Shown piece by piece: positions 25,617 to 34,786 of a stretch of 64,000 nucleotides of DNA. The stretch is from the NCBI RefSeq assembly GCF_042688385.1, contig NZ_JBHUPY010000004.1, forward strand, positions 62,001 to 126,000, given 5' to 3'. Position numbers and translations under genes: made by a program. The DNA is from Herpetosiphon sp042688385. GTDB taxonomy: Bacteria > Chloroflexota > Chloroflexia > Chloroflexales > Herpetosiphonaceae. Within the stretch, counting starts at the first letter, position 1, and the number at the start of each line of letters is the position of its first letter. Below the pieces are notes generated by a model. The model made no database searches, was not told the origin of the DNA, and saw only the letters and a list, made by a program, of their open reading frames with translations.

Positions 25617-27116
25617 ATGGCATATGTACTTGGTTATGATATTTCGACGACGGCAACCAAGGCCCTGTTAATCGATCAACAAGGCACGGTGGTGGCCATT
25701 GGTCAGGCGACCTATGATTATGCAACGCCGCGCCCGTTGTGGAGCGAGCAAGCGCCACATTTATGGTGGCAGGCTTGTAGCGAAAGTACCCAAGAAGTGT
25801 TGGCCAAAGCAGGCGTAGCAGCCAACGAAATTGTGGCAATTGGTTTGGCGGGCCAAATGCATGGCCTCGTGTTGCTCGATCAAGCTGGCGAGGTGTTACG
25901 CCCAGCATTGCTTTGGAACGATCAACGCACGGCTGAGCAGTGCGCGCAAATTACCGAGCGGCTTGGCGCACAACGGCTGATCGAATTGACTGGCAATCGG
26001 GCATTAACGGGCTTTACTGCGCCCAAAATTTTGTGGGTGCAGCAGCATGAGCCAGAGCTGTATGCCCAAATTGCCCATATTTTGTTGCCCAAAGATTATG
26101 TGCGCTATTGTATGACTGGCGAGTTTGCCAGCGATGTGGCCGATAGTGCAGGCACATTGTTATTGGATGTGCGCAGCCGCCAATGGTCGGCAGAAGTGGC
26201 GCAGGCGCTTGAGGTCGACCTTGCTTGGTTGCCCCGTTTGTTTGAAGGCCCCTCAGTTACTGGCCAATTGCATGCCGAGGCTGCCGCAGCCTTGGGTTTG
26301 GTGGCTGGCATTCCGGTCGTTGGCGGCGGTGGCGATCAAGCGGCCAATGCAGTTGGCACTGGCGTGGTTGAAGCTGGCAGCATTGCGCTGAGCCTTGGCA
26401 CGTCGGGCGTGGTTTTTGGGGCAACAGCTAGCCCAATTATCGAGCCAGAAGGCCGTTTGCACGCATTTTGCCATGCAGTGCCTGGGCGCTGGCATTTGAT
26501 GGGTGTGATGTTAAGCGCTGCTGGCAGTTTGCGTTGGTATCACGATACCTTTGCCCCGCAATTAAGCTATGATCAATTGCTGGAGCCTGCCGAAAATGTG
26601 GCGGTTGGTAGTGCTGGATTATTCTTTGCGCCCTATCTGACTGGCGAACGCACGCCGCACCCCGACCCATTAGCCCGTGGTGGTTTTATTGGTTTGACTG
26701 TGCGCCATAGCCAAGCGCATCTTACCCGCTCAGTGCTCGAAGGCGTGGCCTTTGGTTTGCGCGATAGCCTTGAATTAATGAGCCAAGCTGGAATCGGTAC
26801 CATTGGCGCGATTCGGGCCTCTGGTGGGGGCACGCGTAATCGGTTGTGGCGGCAAATTTTAGCCGATGTGCTTGGCGCGCCATTGGTTGGGGTAAGCACG
26901 ACCGAGGGCGCTGCTTATGGAGCTGCTTTGTTGGCGGCGGTTGGAGCTGGCTGGTTTAACGATGTTGATCAAGCGGTTGCGGCGACCGTGCGCTTGAGCG
27001 ACCCTACCGAGCCAAGCGCCGATCAAGCGCGCTATGCAGAATTATATGCAACCTATCGCGCAATTTATCCCGCGTTGCAACCATTGTACCCAGCCTTGGC
27101 AGCCGCCGAAGCCTAA
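25617..27116 (+). CDS. xylB: Xylulokinase
   Basis: FGGY-family sugar kinase of 499 aa that phosphorylates D-xylulose to feed the pentose phosphate pathway. Conserved segments: GYDISTTATKALLID (phosphate 1 motif), IGLAGQMHGLVLLD and LLWNDQRT (sugar site; QMHG and WND are the xylulokinase signatures), VVGGGGDQAANAVGTG with the catalytic Asp, and SGGGTRNRLWRQILADVLG plus EGAAYGAALLAAVG in the C-terminal domain. GGAGAA lies 10 bp before the ATG. No xylose isomerase or regulator is adjacent. Confidence 0.95.
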   Translation: MAYVLGYDISTTATKALLIDQQGTVVAIGQATYDYATPRPLWSEQAPHLWWQACSESTQEVLAKAGVAANEIVAIGLAGQMHGLVLLDQAGEVLRPALLWNDQRTAEQCAQITERLGAQRLIELTGNRALTGFTAPKILWVQQHEPELYAQIAHILLPKDYVRYCMTGEFASDVADSAGTLLLDVRSRQWSAEVAQALEVDLAWLPRLFEGPSVTGQLHAEAAAALGLVAGIPVVGGGGDQAANAVGTGVVEAGSIALSLGTSGVVFGATASPIIEPEGRLHAFCHAVPGRWHLMGVMLSAAGSLRWYHDTFAPQLSYDQLLEPAENVAVGSAGLFFAPYLTGERTPHPDPLARGGFIGLTVRHSQAHLTRSVLEGVAFGLRDSLELMSQAGIGTIGAIRASGGGTRNRLWRQILADVLGAPLVGVSTTEGAAYGAALLAAVGAGWFNDVDQAVAATVRLSDPTEPSADQARYAELYATYRAIYPALQPLYPALAAAEA

Positions 27117-27131
27117 ATCGTGGTTGATTAA

Positions 27132-27167
27132 ACTGCGCTGCTTGAATTGCAGGCAGCGCAGTTTTTT
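27132..27167. terminator. Bidirectional terminator between xylB and the repeat-rich membrane protein
   Basis: Hairpin ACTGCGCTGC / GCAGCGCAGT (10-bp stem, 11-nt loop) followed by TTTTT on the plus strand. It lies between two convergent genes and touches the stop of the minus-strand gene. Confidence 0.8.
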
Positions 27168-27702
27168 AATAGCGGATTTTGTTGCGGTTAGGAATAACCA
27201 TTAATACGATCATGCCCAAAATCCCTAAGATTGATACCAAACCAAGCCATGGCGAATAGCCCTTGCTTTTGGTTGAAAAACACCAAGCAGCCACCCAAGC
27301 AATGCCAGCAAGCAAAAAAGAGATGATTGATAGCGTTCTTTCAGGCTCAATATGATTATTATTGAGCAGAAAACCACCAATAATTGACCCCACAATACAC
27401 AATCCAAAGGCAATATTCGAACGTCGCCGATCGATTCTGGGATCTGTTCGCAGCAGATTCGGCACATGATAGGGATAATTGATTGGCTGATATTGGCCTT
27501 GATAGGGGTTTTGACCATAGGGCGCTTGCGCTGGATATTGGCCTTGATAGGGATTTTGGCCATACGGCGCTTGTGGTGGATATTGGGCTTGATAGGGATT
27601 TTGGCCATACGGCGCTTGCTGATATTGGCCTTGATAGGGATCTTGGGAGTTTGGTTGGTTGTTGGGTGGCGTTGGCGGGTAGTAATTGGGTTGGTTACTC
27701 AT
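27166..27702 (-). CDS. Membrane protein with Pro/Tyr/Gln tandem repeats
   Basis: Protein of 178 aa; ATG 27702 is chosen (GAGGAG upstream) over an in-frame start 15 bp earlier. Residues about 15-80 are tandem 14-15-residue units of the form PYQGQYPAQAPYGQN, visible in DNA as a 42-45 bp repeat at about 27490-27660. The C-terminal half has three hydrophobic segments (LCIVGSIIGGFLL, ISFLLAGIAWVAAW, LVSILGILGMIVLMVI). This layout, a disordered Gln/Pro/Tyr N-tail plus membrane helices, is common in DUF4190-like and TM2-like proteins, but no family is assigned. The repeat number may vary between strains. Confidence 0.8.
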   Translation of the reverse strand: MSNQPNYYPPTPPNNQPNSQDPYQGQYQQAPYGQNPYQAQYPPQAPYGQNPYQGQYPAQAPYGQNPYQGQYQPINYPYHVPNLLRTDPRIDRRRSNIAFGLCIVGSIIGGFLLNNNHIEPERTLSIISFLLAGIAWVAAWCFSTKSKGYSPWLGLVSILGILGMIVLMVIPNRNKIRY

Positions 27703-28040
27703 GATTATTCTCCTCAAAACGCGAATGGCTGACTATAGCATTGTTGCGTTGCCAAATTAATCCCAGTTAGTGTTGATTGTAGGCGCTATCTTTTTCAGGA
27801 CGATAGTTTTAAGTTTTTATCCACGAAGCGCACGAAGGTATGAGGCATCAGGGATCAGGGATTATGTTACGGGAACCACGAAGAACGCGAAGGGAACGAA
27901 GAAATGAACATTATTTTTAGCCACAGCTTGCACAGATTATTGTGATGACGTTCCCGCTAGCCCAAAGTCATTAATCCTCTGTGCCTCTGCGTTAAACATT
28001 AATCTGCGAAGAGCACGAAGAGGAGAGGGCTATAGGCTAT
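27703..28040. repeat. Intergenic modular repeats upstream of copy C
   Basis: The first 90 bp are the upstream region of the minus-strand gene. Then come the modules ATCCACGAAGCGCACGAAGG (27819), CATCAGGGATCAGGGAT (27846), ACCACGAAGAACGCGAAGGGAACGAAG (27876), AGCCACAGCTTGCACAGATTATTGTGATG (27920) and CTCTGTGCCTCTGCGTTAAA (27974). No gene is seen. Confidence 0.7.
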
Positions 28041-28245
28041 ATGTACTGATACATTGGATTGGCAACCATGTTCCCTCACCCCCCAGCCCCCTCTCCCACT
28101 GAACGCGGGCGAGGGGGAGCCGCCGTTTTGAATGAAGAATTGCGGTAAAACCAGGGTTTTAAGGCCCCTCGCCCGCCACGTGGGAGAGGGGTTGGGGTGA
28201 GGGAATCAAGTCGTGGTTAACCCAATGAACCATTACAGCTATAGG
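28041..28245. repeat. Nested-palindrome element, copy C
   Basis: Full-length copy with outer arms ATGTACTGATACATTGGATTGG and the inverse GAACCATTACAGCTATAG, and two GC-rich hairpins. Its central linker differs from copies A, D and G (GAATGAAGAATTGCGGTAAAACC). It is followed at 28256-28308 by the CATCCTTCATCCCT tandem repeat. Confidence 0.75.
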
Positions 28246-28407
28246 CTTTGATAACATTCATTCCTCATCCTTCATCCTTCATCCCTCATCCCTCATCCCT
28301 CATCCCTGTGCTAATGGACAGTGGCTTGCTCCTACCGAATATTGAGCAAGCGTGCTCCGCGCCACATTATAGTGAGCGGAGCATTAGCTCTTGGTGTGGA
28401 GGCAACG

Positions 28408-29034
28408 ATGTTAATTGGGGTTTTAGGTGTCGGTAAAGTTGGCCAATTATTTTGTGAATTGCTGGTTGAGCGGGGGCATATGGTTTTGTTGGCCAATTCG
28501 CGTGGCCCAGCCTCGTTGCAACCACTGGTCGAGCAACTTGGGCCACAGGTTACGGCGGTTACGCCAAGCGAATTACAACGGGCTGAAATGATTGTGTTGG
28601 TTGTGCGCTGGCAGCATATTCCAGCAGCCTTGGAGCCATTGGCTACGTATCAAGGGATTGTGGTTGACGTAATCAATAACCGTTTTGGGCCAAAACCTGC
28701 TGATTTTTACGATTTAGCTGGGCGTGGCTCAAGCGAAATTGTGGCTGAACTCTTGCCGCAAGCACGTTTAGTCAAGGCCTTTAATCATCAGCCATTTGCC
28801 GATTTGGCTTATTTGCAGGCAACGCCAACGCCCAAAGCCTTGTTTGTGGCAGGCGATGATCACGCAGCGAAACAGGTTGTGATTGACTTGATCGAAGCCT
28901 TGGGCGCAACTGCCATGGATTTAGGCAATTTGCGCGAGGGCGGACGTTTGTTCTCGACTGGAACAGGGCCGTTAGCTGGCCATGGTCGCGTGTTGAGTGT
29001 GGCTGAAGCTGAGGCGATTTTAGCTCAGCAGTAA
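28408..29034 (+). CDS. NADPH-dependent F420 reductase-like protein
   Basis: Rossmann-fold protein of 208 aa; ATG 28408 with GGAGG upstream is chosen over an in-frame extension to 28321. The dinucleotide-binding loop is GVLGVGKVGQLFCELL, and SRGPASL follows beta-2, which suggests NADP preference. Conserved segments VVDVINNRFG and LVKAFNHQPFADL match the F420-dependent NADP oxidoreductase / YqfB-like family, which reduces or oxidises a bound cofactor. Dependence on F420 itself is not shown. It is monocistronic, with a strong terminator 23 bp downstream. Confidence 0.85.
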   Translation: MLIGVLGVGKVGQLFCELLVERGHMVLLANSRGPASLQPLVEQLGPQVTAVTPSELQRAEMIVLVVRWQHIPAALEPLATYQGIVVDVINNRFGPKPADFYDLAGRGSSEIVAELLPQARLVKAFNHQPFADLAYLQATPTPKALFVAGDDHAAKQVVIDLIEALGATAMDLGNLREGGRLFSTGTGPLAGHGRVLSVAEAEAILAQQ

Positions 29035-29056
29035 ATTGCCTTGCCACTTGCCCTCA

Positions 29057-29095
29057 CCCCTCGCTAGTTGCTTAGCGAGGGGATTTTTGTTTTTG
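29057..29095 (+). terminator. Intrinsic terminator
   Basis: Perfect 10-bp stem CCCCTCGCTA / TAGCGAGGGG, 6-nt loop, then ATTTTTGTTTTT. Confidence 0.9.
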
Positions 29096-29179
29096 CTAGT
29101 ATGTGCCGCTTGGGTTGTTTAAGCAAATCTAAAGAATATGTCTCAAATCTTTTTCTAAAATTTTTAGTAAAAAAACAAC

Positions 29180-29207
29180 TTGACATTTAGAGCAATTCTT
29201 CTATAAT
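29180..29207 (+). promoter_or_regulatory. Consensus sigma-A-type promoter of the second importer operon
   Basis: TTGACA at 29180-29185 and TATAAT at 29202-29207 with a 16-bp spacer; A/T-rich UP-like sequence lies just upstream (29150-29178). Transcription would start near 29214. Confidence 0.8.
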
Positions 29208-29607
29208 AAGCACAAATTTCAATAACTCTTCAGTGAATTTCACGTTTGCGGGACATTTAGCGACTATGGCAGTGCTAAATCGGCGGTTATCGGGCTGAGA
29301 GACCGGTCTATCGCTCATAATAAAACTGCAATAGCCTCCAGAGAACTTATTTTCTTTACTAAAAAAAGTAGTTAATCTCCTACCTAAATGTTCGGCAGCT
29401 AAGACCCAGCATGCACCTGCTTGCTTCGACAACGGCATCAGAAGCACCTATCTAGCTAGCTTCTCGGTTGGAACAGGCTTGTGAGAATGATCAAGTTTGA
29501 TTGTCTCTAGCTAAGGAGGCTCATCGACGATCGAATTAGCAACCCAAACGCTTAACATTGTAGTACGTCGTTTTGGATTCAATTTGCTCAAAGAAGAGGA
29601 AATTCCC
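29208..29607 (+). promoter_or_regulatory. Long structured 5' leader of the binding-protein gene
   Basis: About 390 nt separate the predicted transcription start from the ATG at 29608. The leader holds no repeat modules and no convincing protein. Several hairpins can be drawn: ATTTAGC (29255-29261) with GCTAAAT (29274-29280), extended inside by ACT/AGT; AGAAGC (29440-29445) with GCTTCT (29459-29464); and TCTAGCTA twice (29451 and 29506), the second just before an orphan AAGGAGG at 29513 with no start codon at usable distance. I could not match it to TPP, SAM, cobalamin, c-di-GMP, lysine, glycine or T-box consensus motifs. Confidence 0.5.
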
Positions 29608-31674
29608 ATGGTAAAGAAGCCAAAAAACTTGTGGGGCCTGATTGCGCTCCTGATTCTCGTTTTGCCAATCCTCGCAGCCTGTGGCGGTGCCGCCTCAACT
29701 GCAACCACGACCGGTTCAACCCAAGCCACTCCTGCTAGCGATGCTTCAGCTACTACCGCACCAACCGCTGGCACTGATGTCCAAGCTTCTCCTGCTAGTA
29801 GCGATGTCAAAGATGTAACCGTCACCTTGCCTTTCCAACAAGGTGGGATTACCAGCCTTGACCATGCCTACTGGTCAGCTCAATTGTTTGTCTCACAAGG
29901 CGTTGTTTTCGAAGGCTTGTATGGCTACGATCAACAATTGAATATCGTGCCAAAAATCGCCGAAAGCGCTACCCCTTCAGCAGACAACACAGTTTGGACG
30001 ATCAAACTGCGCAAAGATAAAAAATGGTCGAACGGCGACCCCGTTACCGCTAAAGATTTCTATGCTGCTTGGGTTCGGGCAGCTGGCCCAGAATTGAAAG
30101 ATGCTCCAATGTGGGCAGGTATGATGGGTTATGTCAAAAATGGCTATGCTTTCAAAGCTGGCGCAGTTGGTGTTGATGAAGTCGGCTTCAAATTGGTCGA
30201 CGACTACACCATCGAAGTTACCTTGAGCCAGCCAAACGCTGCCTTCATCAACTTCTTGCCAGTGATGAACGCCATGCCAATCAATGCCAAGAGCTTGGAA
30301 GCAAACCCAAGTGACTGGTTCGACCCCAAGAACGCTGTCTACAACGGCCCATACGTTGTTCAATCGTGGGTTAGCGGCGGCGATATTGTGCTCAAGCGCA
30401 ACCCAAATTATGTTGGCGACGGCATTGGCAACGTAGGCACGATTGTGTTGCGCCCATACGCCGATGCTAACGCCCGCTTGCAAGCCTTCGAAAACCAAGA
30501 AATTCAATTCACCTTCCTTGAAGATGCAAGCCAATTGGCCTACGCTCAAGGCAACCCCGACATCAAAGACAACATCAAGAGCGAAGAAAACCCAATCGTT
30601 TGGAAGGGTATCGAATACAACCGCTCATTGGATGCTGGTCCATTGCAAGATGTAAAAGTGCGCCAAGCATTCGCCTTGTCAATCGACAAAAAAGCCATCA
30701 CCGACCAAATTTTGAAGGGCTTGGCTGTGCCAACCGACACCTTCAACAGCGATGTGCGGGTCAAGGATAAAGTGAAGAGCTTGAGCTACGACGTAGCCAA
30801 GGCGAAGCAATTGCTGGCCGAAGCTGGCTATCCCGATGGCGCTGGCTTCCCAGAATTGACCTTCTATGCTCCACCATCAAACGACCCACAAATGCCTTGG
30901 ATCGAAGCTGTCGTCAAGATGTGGCAAGATAACTTGGGCGTGAAGGTTGTGATTCAAAACAACGAAGGCCCAGTCTATTCAAACATCCAATGGGCAAACT
31001 ACAACAAAGATATTCAACCGGGCTTCGCCACCCTTGGCGGCCCAATGAACTGGTTCCAACCACTCGACTTGACCTTGGCTACCAACCACATTTGGTACTT
31101 CATGGATTACAAAGAAGGTGGCATGGCCAAGTACGCTGAATATCAAACCCAAATCGATGCTGTGAGCAGCACCGAAGCCGTTGGCGATTGGGCTGCTTTG
31201 ACTACTCGCGCCGAAGCTGCTTGGACCAAGCGCCAAGAAATCAACAAAATCGAAGAGCCAGAAATGGCCAAAATCTCGGCGAAAGCTGCTGCTGCCCCAA
31301 GCTTCAAAGAGCAATGGGATGCAATCAACGAACGCTTTACCGCTGCCAAAGACGATGCTGAAAAGCTGACCGCCTACAAAGATGGCTTGTTGTTGCTCTT
31401 GAAGGAAGAACAAGACGCAACGTGGTATGATTATCGTACCGATGAAAACAAACAAGCCCAACGCTTGATGTTGAAATTGGCTGGCCAAACCCTCGACGAA
31501 GCTTGGGAAACCTTGCCCGAAATTCAACAATTGGCAATCGACTCAGCTTGGATGATCCCCATCTACTACGACAAGTTGTACTACGCAACCGATGCACGCC
31601 TCTCAGGGATTGTGATTAACAAACTGGCTTGGGGCGGGATCTTCCAATATCAATATTTACAGTGGACTGAATAA
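29608..31674 (+). CDS. OppA-type substrate-binding lipoprotein of ABC importer
   Basis: Solute-binding protein (family 5) of 688 aa. The ATG at 29608 has GAGGA upstream; an in-frame TTG 24 bp earlier is rejected. The lipoprotein signal ends LPILAACGG. A Ser/Thr/Ala/Pro linker is followed by the family-5 fold: FVSQGVVFEGLYGYD, TIKLRKDKKWSNGDPVTAKDF (split), VRQAFALSIDKKAI and AKQLLAEAGYPDGAGFP are all characteristic. An extra Lys/Glu/Ala-rich helical insert near residues 535-610 makes it longer than usual. Family 5 proteins bind peptides, but also cello- and xylo-oligosaccharides. It heads a five-gene importer operon. Confidence 0.94.
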   Translation: MVKKPKNLWGLIALLILVLPILAACGGAASTATTTGSTQATPASDASATTAPTAGTDVQASPASSDVKDVTVTLPFQQGGITSLDHAYWSAQLFVSQGVVFEGLYGYDQQLNIVPKIAESATPSADNTVWTIKLRKDKKWSNGDPVTAKDFYAAWVRAAGPELKDAPMWAGMMGYVKNGYAFKAGAVGVDEVGFKLVDDYTIEVTLSQPNAAFINFLPVMNAMPINAKSLEANPSDWFDPKNAVYNGPYVVQSWVSGGDIVLKRNPNYVGDGIGNVGTIVLRPYADANARLQAFENQEIQFTFLEDASQLAYAQGNPDIKDNIKSEENPIVWKGIEYNRSLDAGPLQDVKVRQAFALSIDKKAITDQILKGLAVPTDTFNSDVRVKDKVKSLSYDVAKAKQLLAEAGYPDGAGFPELTFYAPPSNDPQMPWIEAVVKMWQDNLGVKVVIQNNEGPVYSNIQWANYNKDIQPGFATLGGPMNWFQPLDLTLATNHIWYFMDYKEGGMAKYAEYQTQIDAVSSTEAVGDWAALTTRAEAAWTKRQEINKIEEPEMAKISAKAAAAPSFKEQWDAINERFTAAKDDAEKLTAYKDGLLLLLKEEQDATWYDYRTDENKQAQRLMLKLAGQTLDEAWETLPEIQQLAIDSAWMIPIYYDKLYYATDARLSGIVINKLAWGGIFQYQYLQWTE

Positions 31675-31684
31675 GCTCTGCCCA

Positions 31685-31714
31685 ACTGGCGGGTGTTGTT
31701 TCACACCCGCCAGT
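31685..31714 (+). promoter_or_regulatory. Intercistronic stem-loop after the binding-protein gene
   Basis: Perfect 12-bp stem ACTGGCGGGTGT / ACACCCGCCAGT with a 6-nt loop, 11 bp after the stop. No U-run follows, so it is more likely an mRNA-stabilising or partial attenuating structure that keeps binding protein above permease level. Confidence 0.7.
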
Positions 31715-31826
31715 AACCACCACTGTACGCATTCTTCCTGACACACGGCAGTAAGAGTTGATCGCCGGCTCTGCCATGATGGAATGCACTGTTGATTACT
31801 TGTCATTTAGCAATGGTAGGGTCGTT

Positions 31827-32813
31827 ATGCGAGTCAATTTTATTCTCTTCTTACTCAAGCGCTTGGCGATGATGGCAGTCTCGCTGGTGGTGATTATTGC
31901 AATATCCTATACCCTGCTCGCCAAAGCGCCCGGCAATTTTATGGATGTGCAGCGAGCAGTGGCCGCGATGACCACGCTCTCAAACAGTAATAGTGAAACC
32001 TTCAAAATTCAAAAAGCCCTCTTCGACGAACGCTATGGCCTCGATAAACCACTGTATATGCAAATTTGGACTTACACCAAAAATGCGGTGACCTTCGATT
32101 TCGGCCCCTCGTTTCAAAGCCCAAGTATCTTAATTCAAGATATGGTGCGTGAACGCTTGCCGCGAACCTTGCTGATCGTTTTCCTCGGGATTGGCCTTGC
32201 GCTGATCGTCGGGATTCCGCTCGGGGTGATTGCTGGCTTCCGCCGCAATTCTTGGGTTGATTATATTGTGACTGGCTTTTCGATGGTCGGCCAAGTTGTG
32301 CCGGTCTATGTTTTGGCGATTGTGCTGATCTTAGTGTTCTCTGGCCAGGTTTGGAAGATCTTGCCGAATGGTGGTTGGGATACGCCGCTGCCCACAATTA
32401 AGCAATTGATTTTGCCAGTGCTTACCTTGGCGCTGGGGCCAATTGCAGGGATTGCGCGCTTTACGCGTAACCAAGTTGCCGAAACCATGAGCCAAGAATT
32501 TATTCGCACCGCGCGCTCGAAAGGTATTTCCGAACGCCTCGTGATTATGCGCCACGCGCTGCGCAACTCCTTGATTCCTGTGGTAACAACAACTGCGCCC
32601 CAAATTGCGTATGCGTTGGTTGGCTCAGTTTGGATTGAAAACATCTTTCGGATTCCAGGGATTGGCCAATTGTTTGCCACCGCGCTTGGTGCCCGCGATT
32701 ACCCATTGGTGATCACCAGCACGGTTATTTTGGCCCTTGGGGTGATGTTAGCCAACCTTTTAGCCGACATCCTGTATAGCATCCTTGATCCGCGGATTAA
32801 GCTCGAAGCCTAA
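31827..32813 (+). CDS. OppB-type ABC importer permease (second importer)
   Basis: Permease of 328 aa. The frame is open from 31758, but ATG 31827 gives the normal N-terminus (MRVNFILFLLKRLAMM, first helix). The periplasmic stretch RYGLDKPLYMQIW and FDFGPSF parallels the first OppB of the window. The EAA loop reads RTARSKGISERLVIMRHALRN, and the end SILDPRIKLEA is typical. It shares only family-level similarity with the first importer, so the two systems are paralogous rather than a recent duplication. Confidence 0.93.
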   Translation: MRVNFILFLLKRLAMMAVSLVVIIAISYTLLAKAPGNFMDVQRAVAAMTTLSNSNSETFKIQKALFDERYGLDKPLYMQIWTYTKNAVTFDFGPSFQSPSILIQDMVRERLPRTLLIVFLGIGLALIVGIPLGVIAGFRRNSWVDYIVTGFSMVGQVVPVYVLAIVLILVFSGQVWKILPNGGWDTPLPTIKQLILPVLTLALGPIAGIARFTRNQVAETMSQEFIRTARSKGISERLVIMRHALRNSLIPVVTTTAPQIAYALVGSVWIENIFRIPGIGQLFATALGARDYPLVITSTVILALGVMLANLLADILYSILDPRIKLEA

Positions 32814-32849
32814 TTTGTTGCGCCCTAGTCTCAAAGGAGAGCTTGTATC

Positions 32850-33743
32850 ATGGCAGTTAATCAGCTTTCACAACCACAAACCCAAGAGGAGCTTCCGGTT
32901 GCGGAATCGCTGCTCAAGGTGTTTTGGCGGCGCTATCGCCGTAATACCATGGCCTTGGTTGGCTTAGTTTTGGTCATCCTCTTTGTCATCATCGCCATTT
33001 TCGCCCCATTAATCGCACCCTATCACTATAATGATCAGAATTTGGCGGCAACATGGCAACTGCCTTCCAGCGAGCATTGGTTTGGAACTGATGATGTTGG
33101 CCGTGATCAATTAAGTCGGATCATTTATGCGGTACGTACGGCAGCGATAGTTGGCTTAGGCACTTCGATTCTTTCGCTGATCATCGGGGCAGCGATTGGC
33201 TCAGTCTCGGGCATGCGCGGTGGCTTAGTTGACACCTTTTTGATGCGCTTGGTTGAGATTTTCAATTCGTTTCCTTCGACGTTGTTGGCAATTATTTTGG
33301 CAACGACCCTCGGCCAAAAAGTAACCACGATTGTGATTGCCTTGGCGATTACCAACTGGGCAGGCTATGCGCGGTTGATTCGCGGTCAAGTGCTTTCGCT
33401 CAAAAATCAGGAATATGTGCAGGCTGCCCGCACCTTGGGGGCAAGCGAATGGCACATTATTACCAAATATGTGCTCCCCAACATTCTTGGCCCAATCGCG
33501 GTGGCGCTGAGCTTTGGGATTCCCTACGCCATGGTTGCCGAAGCTGGGCTTTCGGTGATTGGGGTTGGGATTCGGCCACCAGAGCCATCGTGGGGCAACT
33601 TGATCAATTTGGGGATCAACAAAATGCGTGGTTTTCCGCACTTGGCAGTTTGGCCAACCCTTTTGTTTAGTCTCACGCTCTTAGCCTTCACATGGTTTGG
33701 CGATGGCTTGCAAGAAATCTTCAACACGAAAGGGGAACGCTAA
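32850..33743 (+). CDS. OppC-type ABC importer permease (second importer)
   Basis: Permease of 297 aa with AAAGGAGAG before the ATG. The N-terminal RRNTMALVGLVLVILFVIIA helix, FGTDDVGRDQLSRIIYAVRT, and EAA loop QAARTLGASEWHIITKYVLP are diagnostic. It overlaps the ATPase gene by one base (TAATG), so expression of channel and motor is coupled. Confidence 0.93.
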   Translation: MAVNQLSQPQTQEELPVAESLLKVFWRRYRRNTMALVGLVLVILFVIIAIFAPLIAPYHYNDQNLAATWQLPSSEHWFGTDDVGRDQLSRIIYAVRTAAIVGLGTSILSLIIGAAIGSVSGMRGGLVDTFLMRLVEIFNSFPSTLLAIILATTLGQKVTTIVIALAITNWAGYARLIRGQVLSLKNQEYVQAARTLGASEWHIITKYVLPNILGPIAVALSFGIPYAMVAEAGLSVIGVGIRPPEPSWGNLINLGINKMRGFPHLAVWPTLLFSLTLLAFTWFGDGLQEIFNTKGER

Positions 33744-34786
33744 TGAGTGCGCCATTGTTAGAAGTTAAGGATCTTAAAGTTGAGTTTAAGCGGCCTGGTG
33801 GCGTGGTGCATGCAGTCAACGGGGTCAATTTTACGCTCGAAGCTGGCCAAAGCCTTGGCATCGTCGGTGAATCTGGCTCAGGCAAGTCGGTAACGATGCT
33901 TTCGTTGCTTGGTCTAATTGGCCGCACCGGACGGGTTGTCGGTGGCTCGGCGGTCTTCAATGGCGTTGATTTGGTCAAAATGTCGCCACGTGAATTGCAA
34001 GATGTGCGTGGCCGCGATATTGCGGTGATTTTTCAAGACCCCATGACCAGCCTCAACCCAATTATGAAAATTGGCGCGCAGATTACCGAAAGTATGCGCA
34101 TGCGCAAAATTTATTCGCAAGCAGAAGCCAAAGAACGGGCGATTGAACTCTTGGATCGGGTGGGGATTCCCCAGCCTGCCAAGCGGCTCAACGATTACCC
34201 GTATCAATTCTCTGGTGGCATGCGCCAACGGGTGATGATTGCACTAGCGCTGGCGCTCAAGCCCAAATTGCTGATTGCTGATGAGCCAACCACGGCCCTT
34301 GACGTAACCGTGCAAGCCCAAGTGCTGGATTTGCTCGAATCGTTGCAGGACGAAACCGGCATGGCCATGATTATTATTACCCACGATTTGGGTGTGGCCA
34401 CCAATTATTGTGATAAATTGGCCGTGATGTATGCTGGCGAAATTGTCGAAATGGCGACGGTTGATCGCTTAGTTGAGCACACATCGCACCCATATGCCTT
34501 GGGTTTGCTCAACAGTACGATGGAAATTGGCCATGGCAAAACTGCCATCCAGCCAATTCCTGGCAACCCACCAAGCGCCTTGAAAAAGCATACTGCTTGC
34601 CCATTTGCGCCACGCTGTAGTTTTAAAACCAGCGTTTGCCAAGAGCGCAAGCCCGAATTAGCCACAATCGAACCGAATCACTTGGTTGCTTGTTTCCACG
34701 CTGATGAGGTGGTGAAGGCAGCGCAACAAGGTGATGCAGCAGCAGCGGAGGTGATGCTCAATGTCGCTCAACCAATCCACGCCTGA
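33743..34786 (+). CDS. OppD-type ABC importer ATPase (second importer)
   Basis: ATPase of 347 aa; ATG 33743 overlaps the permease stop and has AAAGGGG upstream. Walker A GESGSGKS, Q-loop FQDPMTSLNPI, signature FSGGMRQRVM, Walker B LLIADEPTT and H-loop ITHDLGVA are intact. The C-terminal domain holds CPFAPRCSFKTSVC. Its last 26 bp overlap the next ATPase gene in another frame. Confidence 0.94.
   Translation: MSAPLLEVKDLKVEFKRPGGVVHAVNGVNFTLEAGQSLGIVGESGSGKSVTMLSLLGLIGRTGRVVGGSAVFNGVDLVKMSPRELQDVRGRDIAVIFQDPMTSLNPIMKIGAQITESMRMRKIYSQAEAKERAIELLDRVGIPQPAKRLNDYPYQFSGGMRQRVMIALALALKPKLLIADEPTTALDVTVQAQVLDLLESLQDETGMAMIIITHDLGVATNYCDKLAVMYAGEIVEMATVDRLVEHTSHPYALGLLNSTMEIGHGKTAIQPIPGNPPSALKKHTACPFAPRCSFKTSVCQERKPELATIEPNHLVACFHADEVVKAAQQGDAAAAEVMLNVAQPIHA

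Noticed and set aside
29208..29607. T-box or known metabolite riboswitch in the importer leader
   Set aside because: CGGTTGGAACAGG near 29465 only loosely resembles a T-box bulge, and no Stem I, specifier loop or terminator is seen; no other riboswitch consensus was found by eye.
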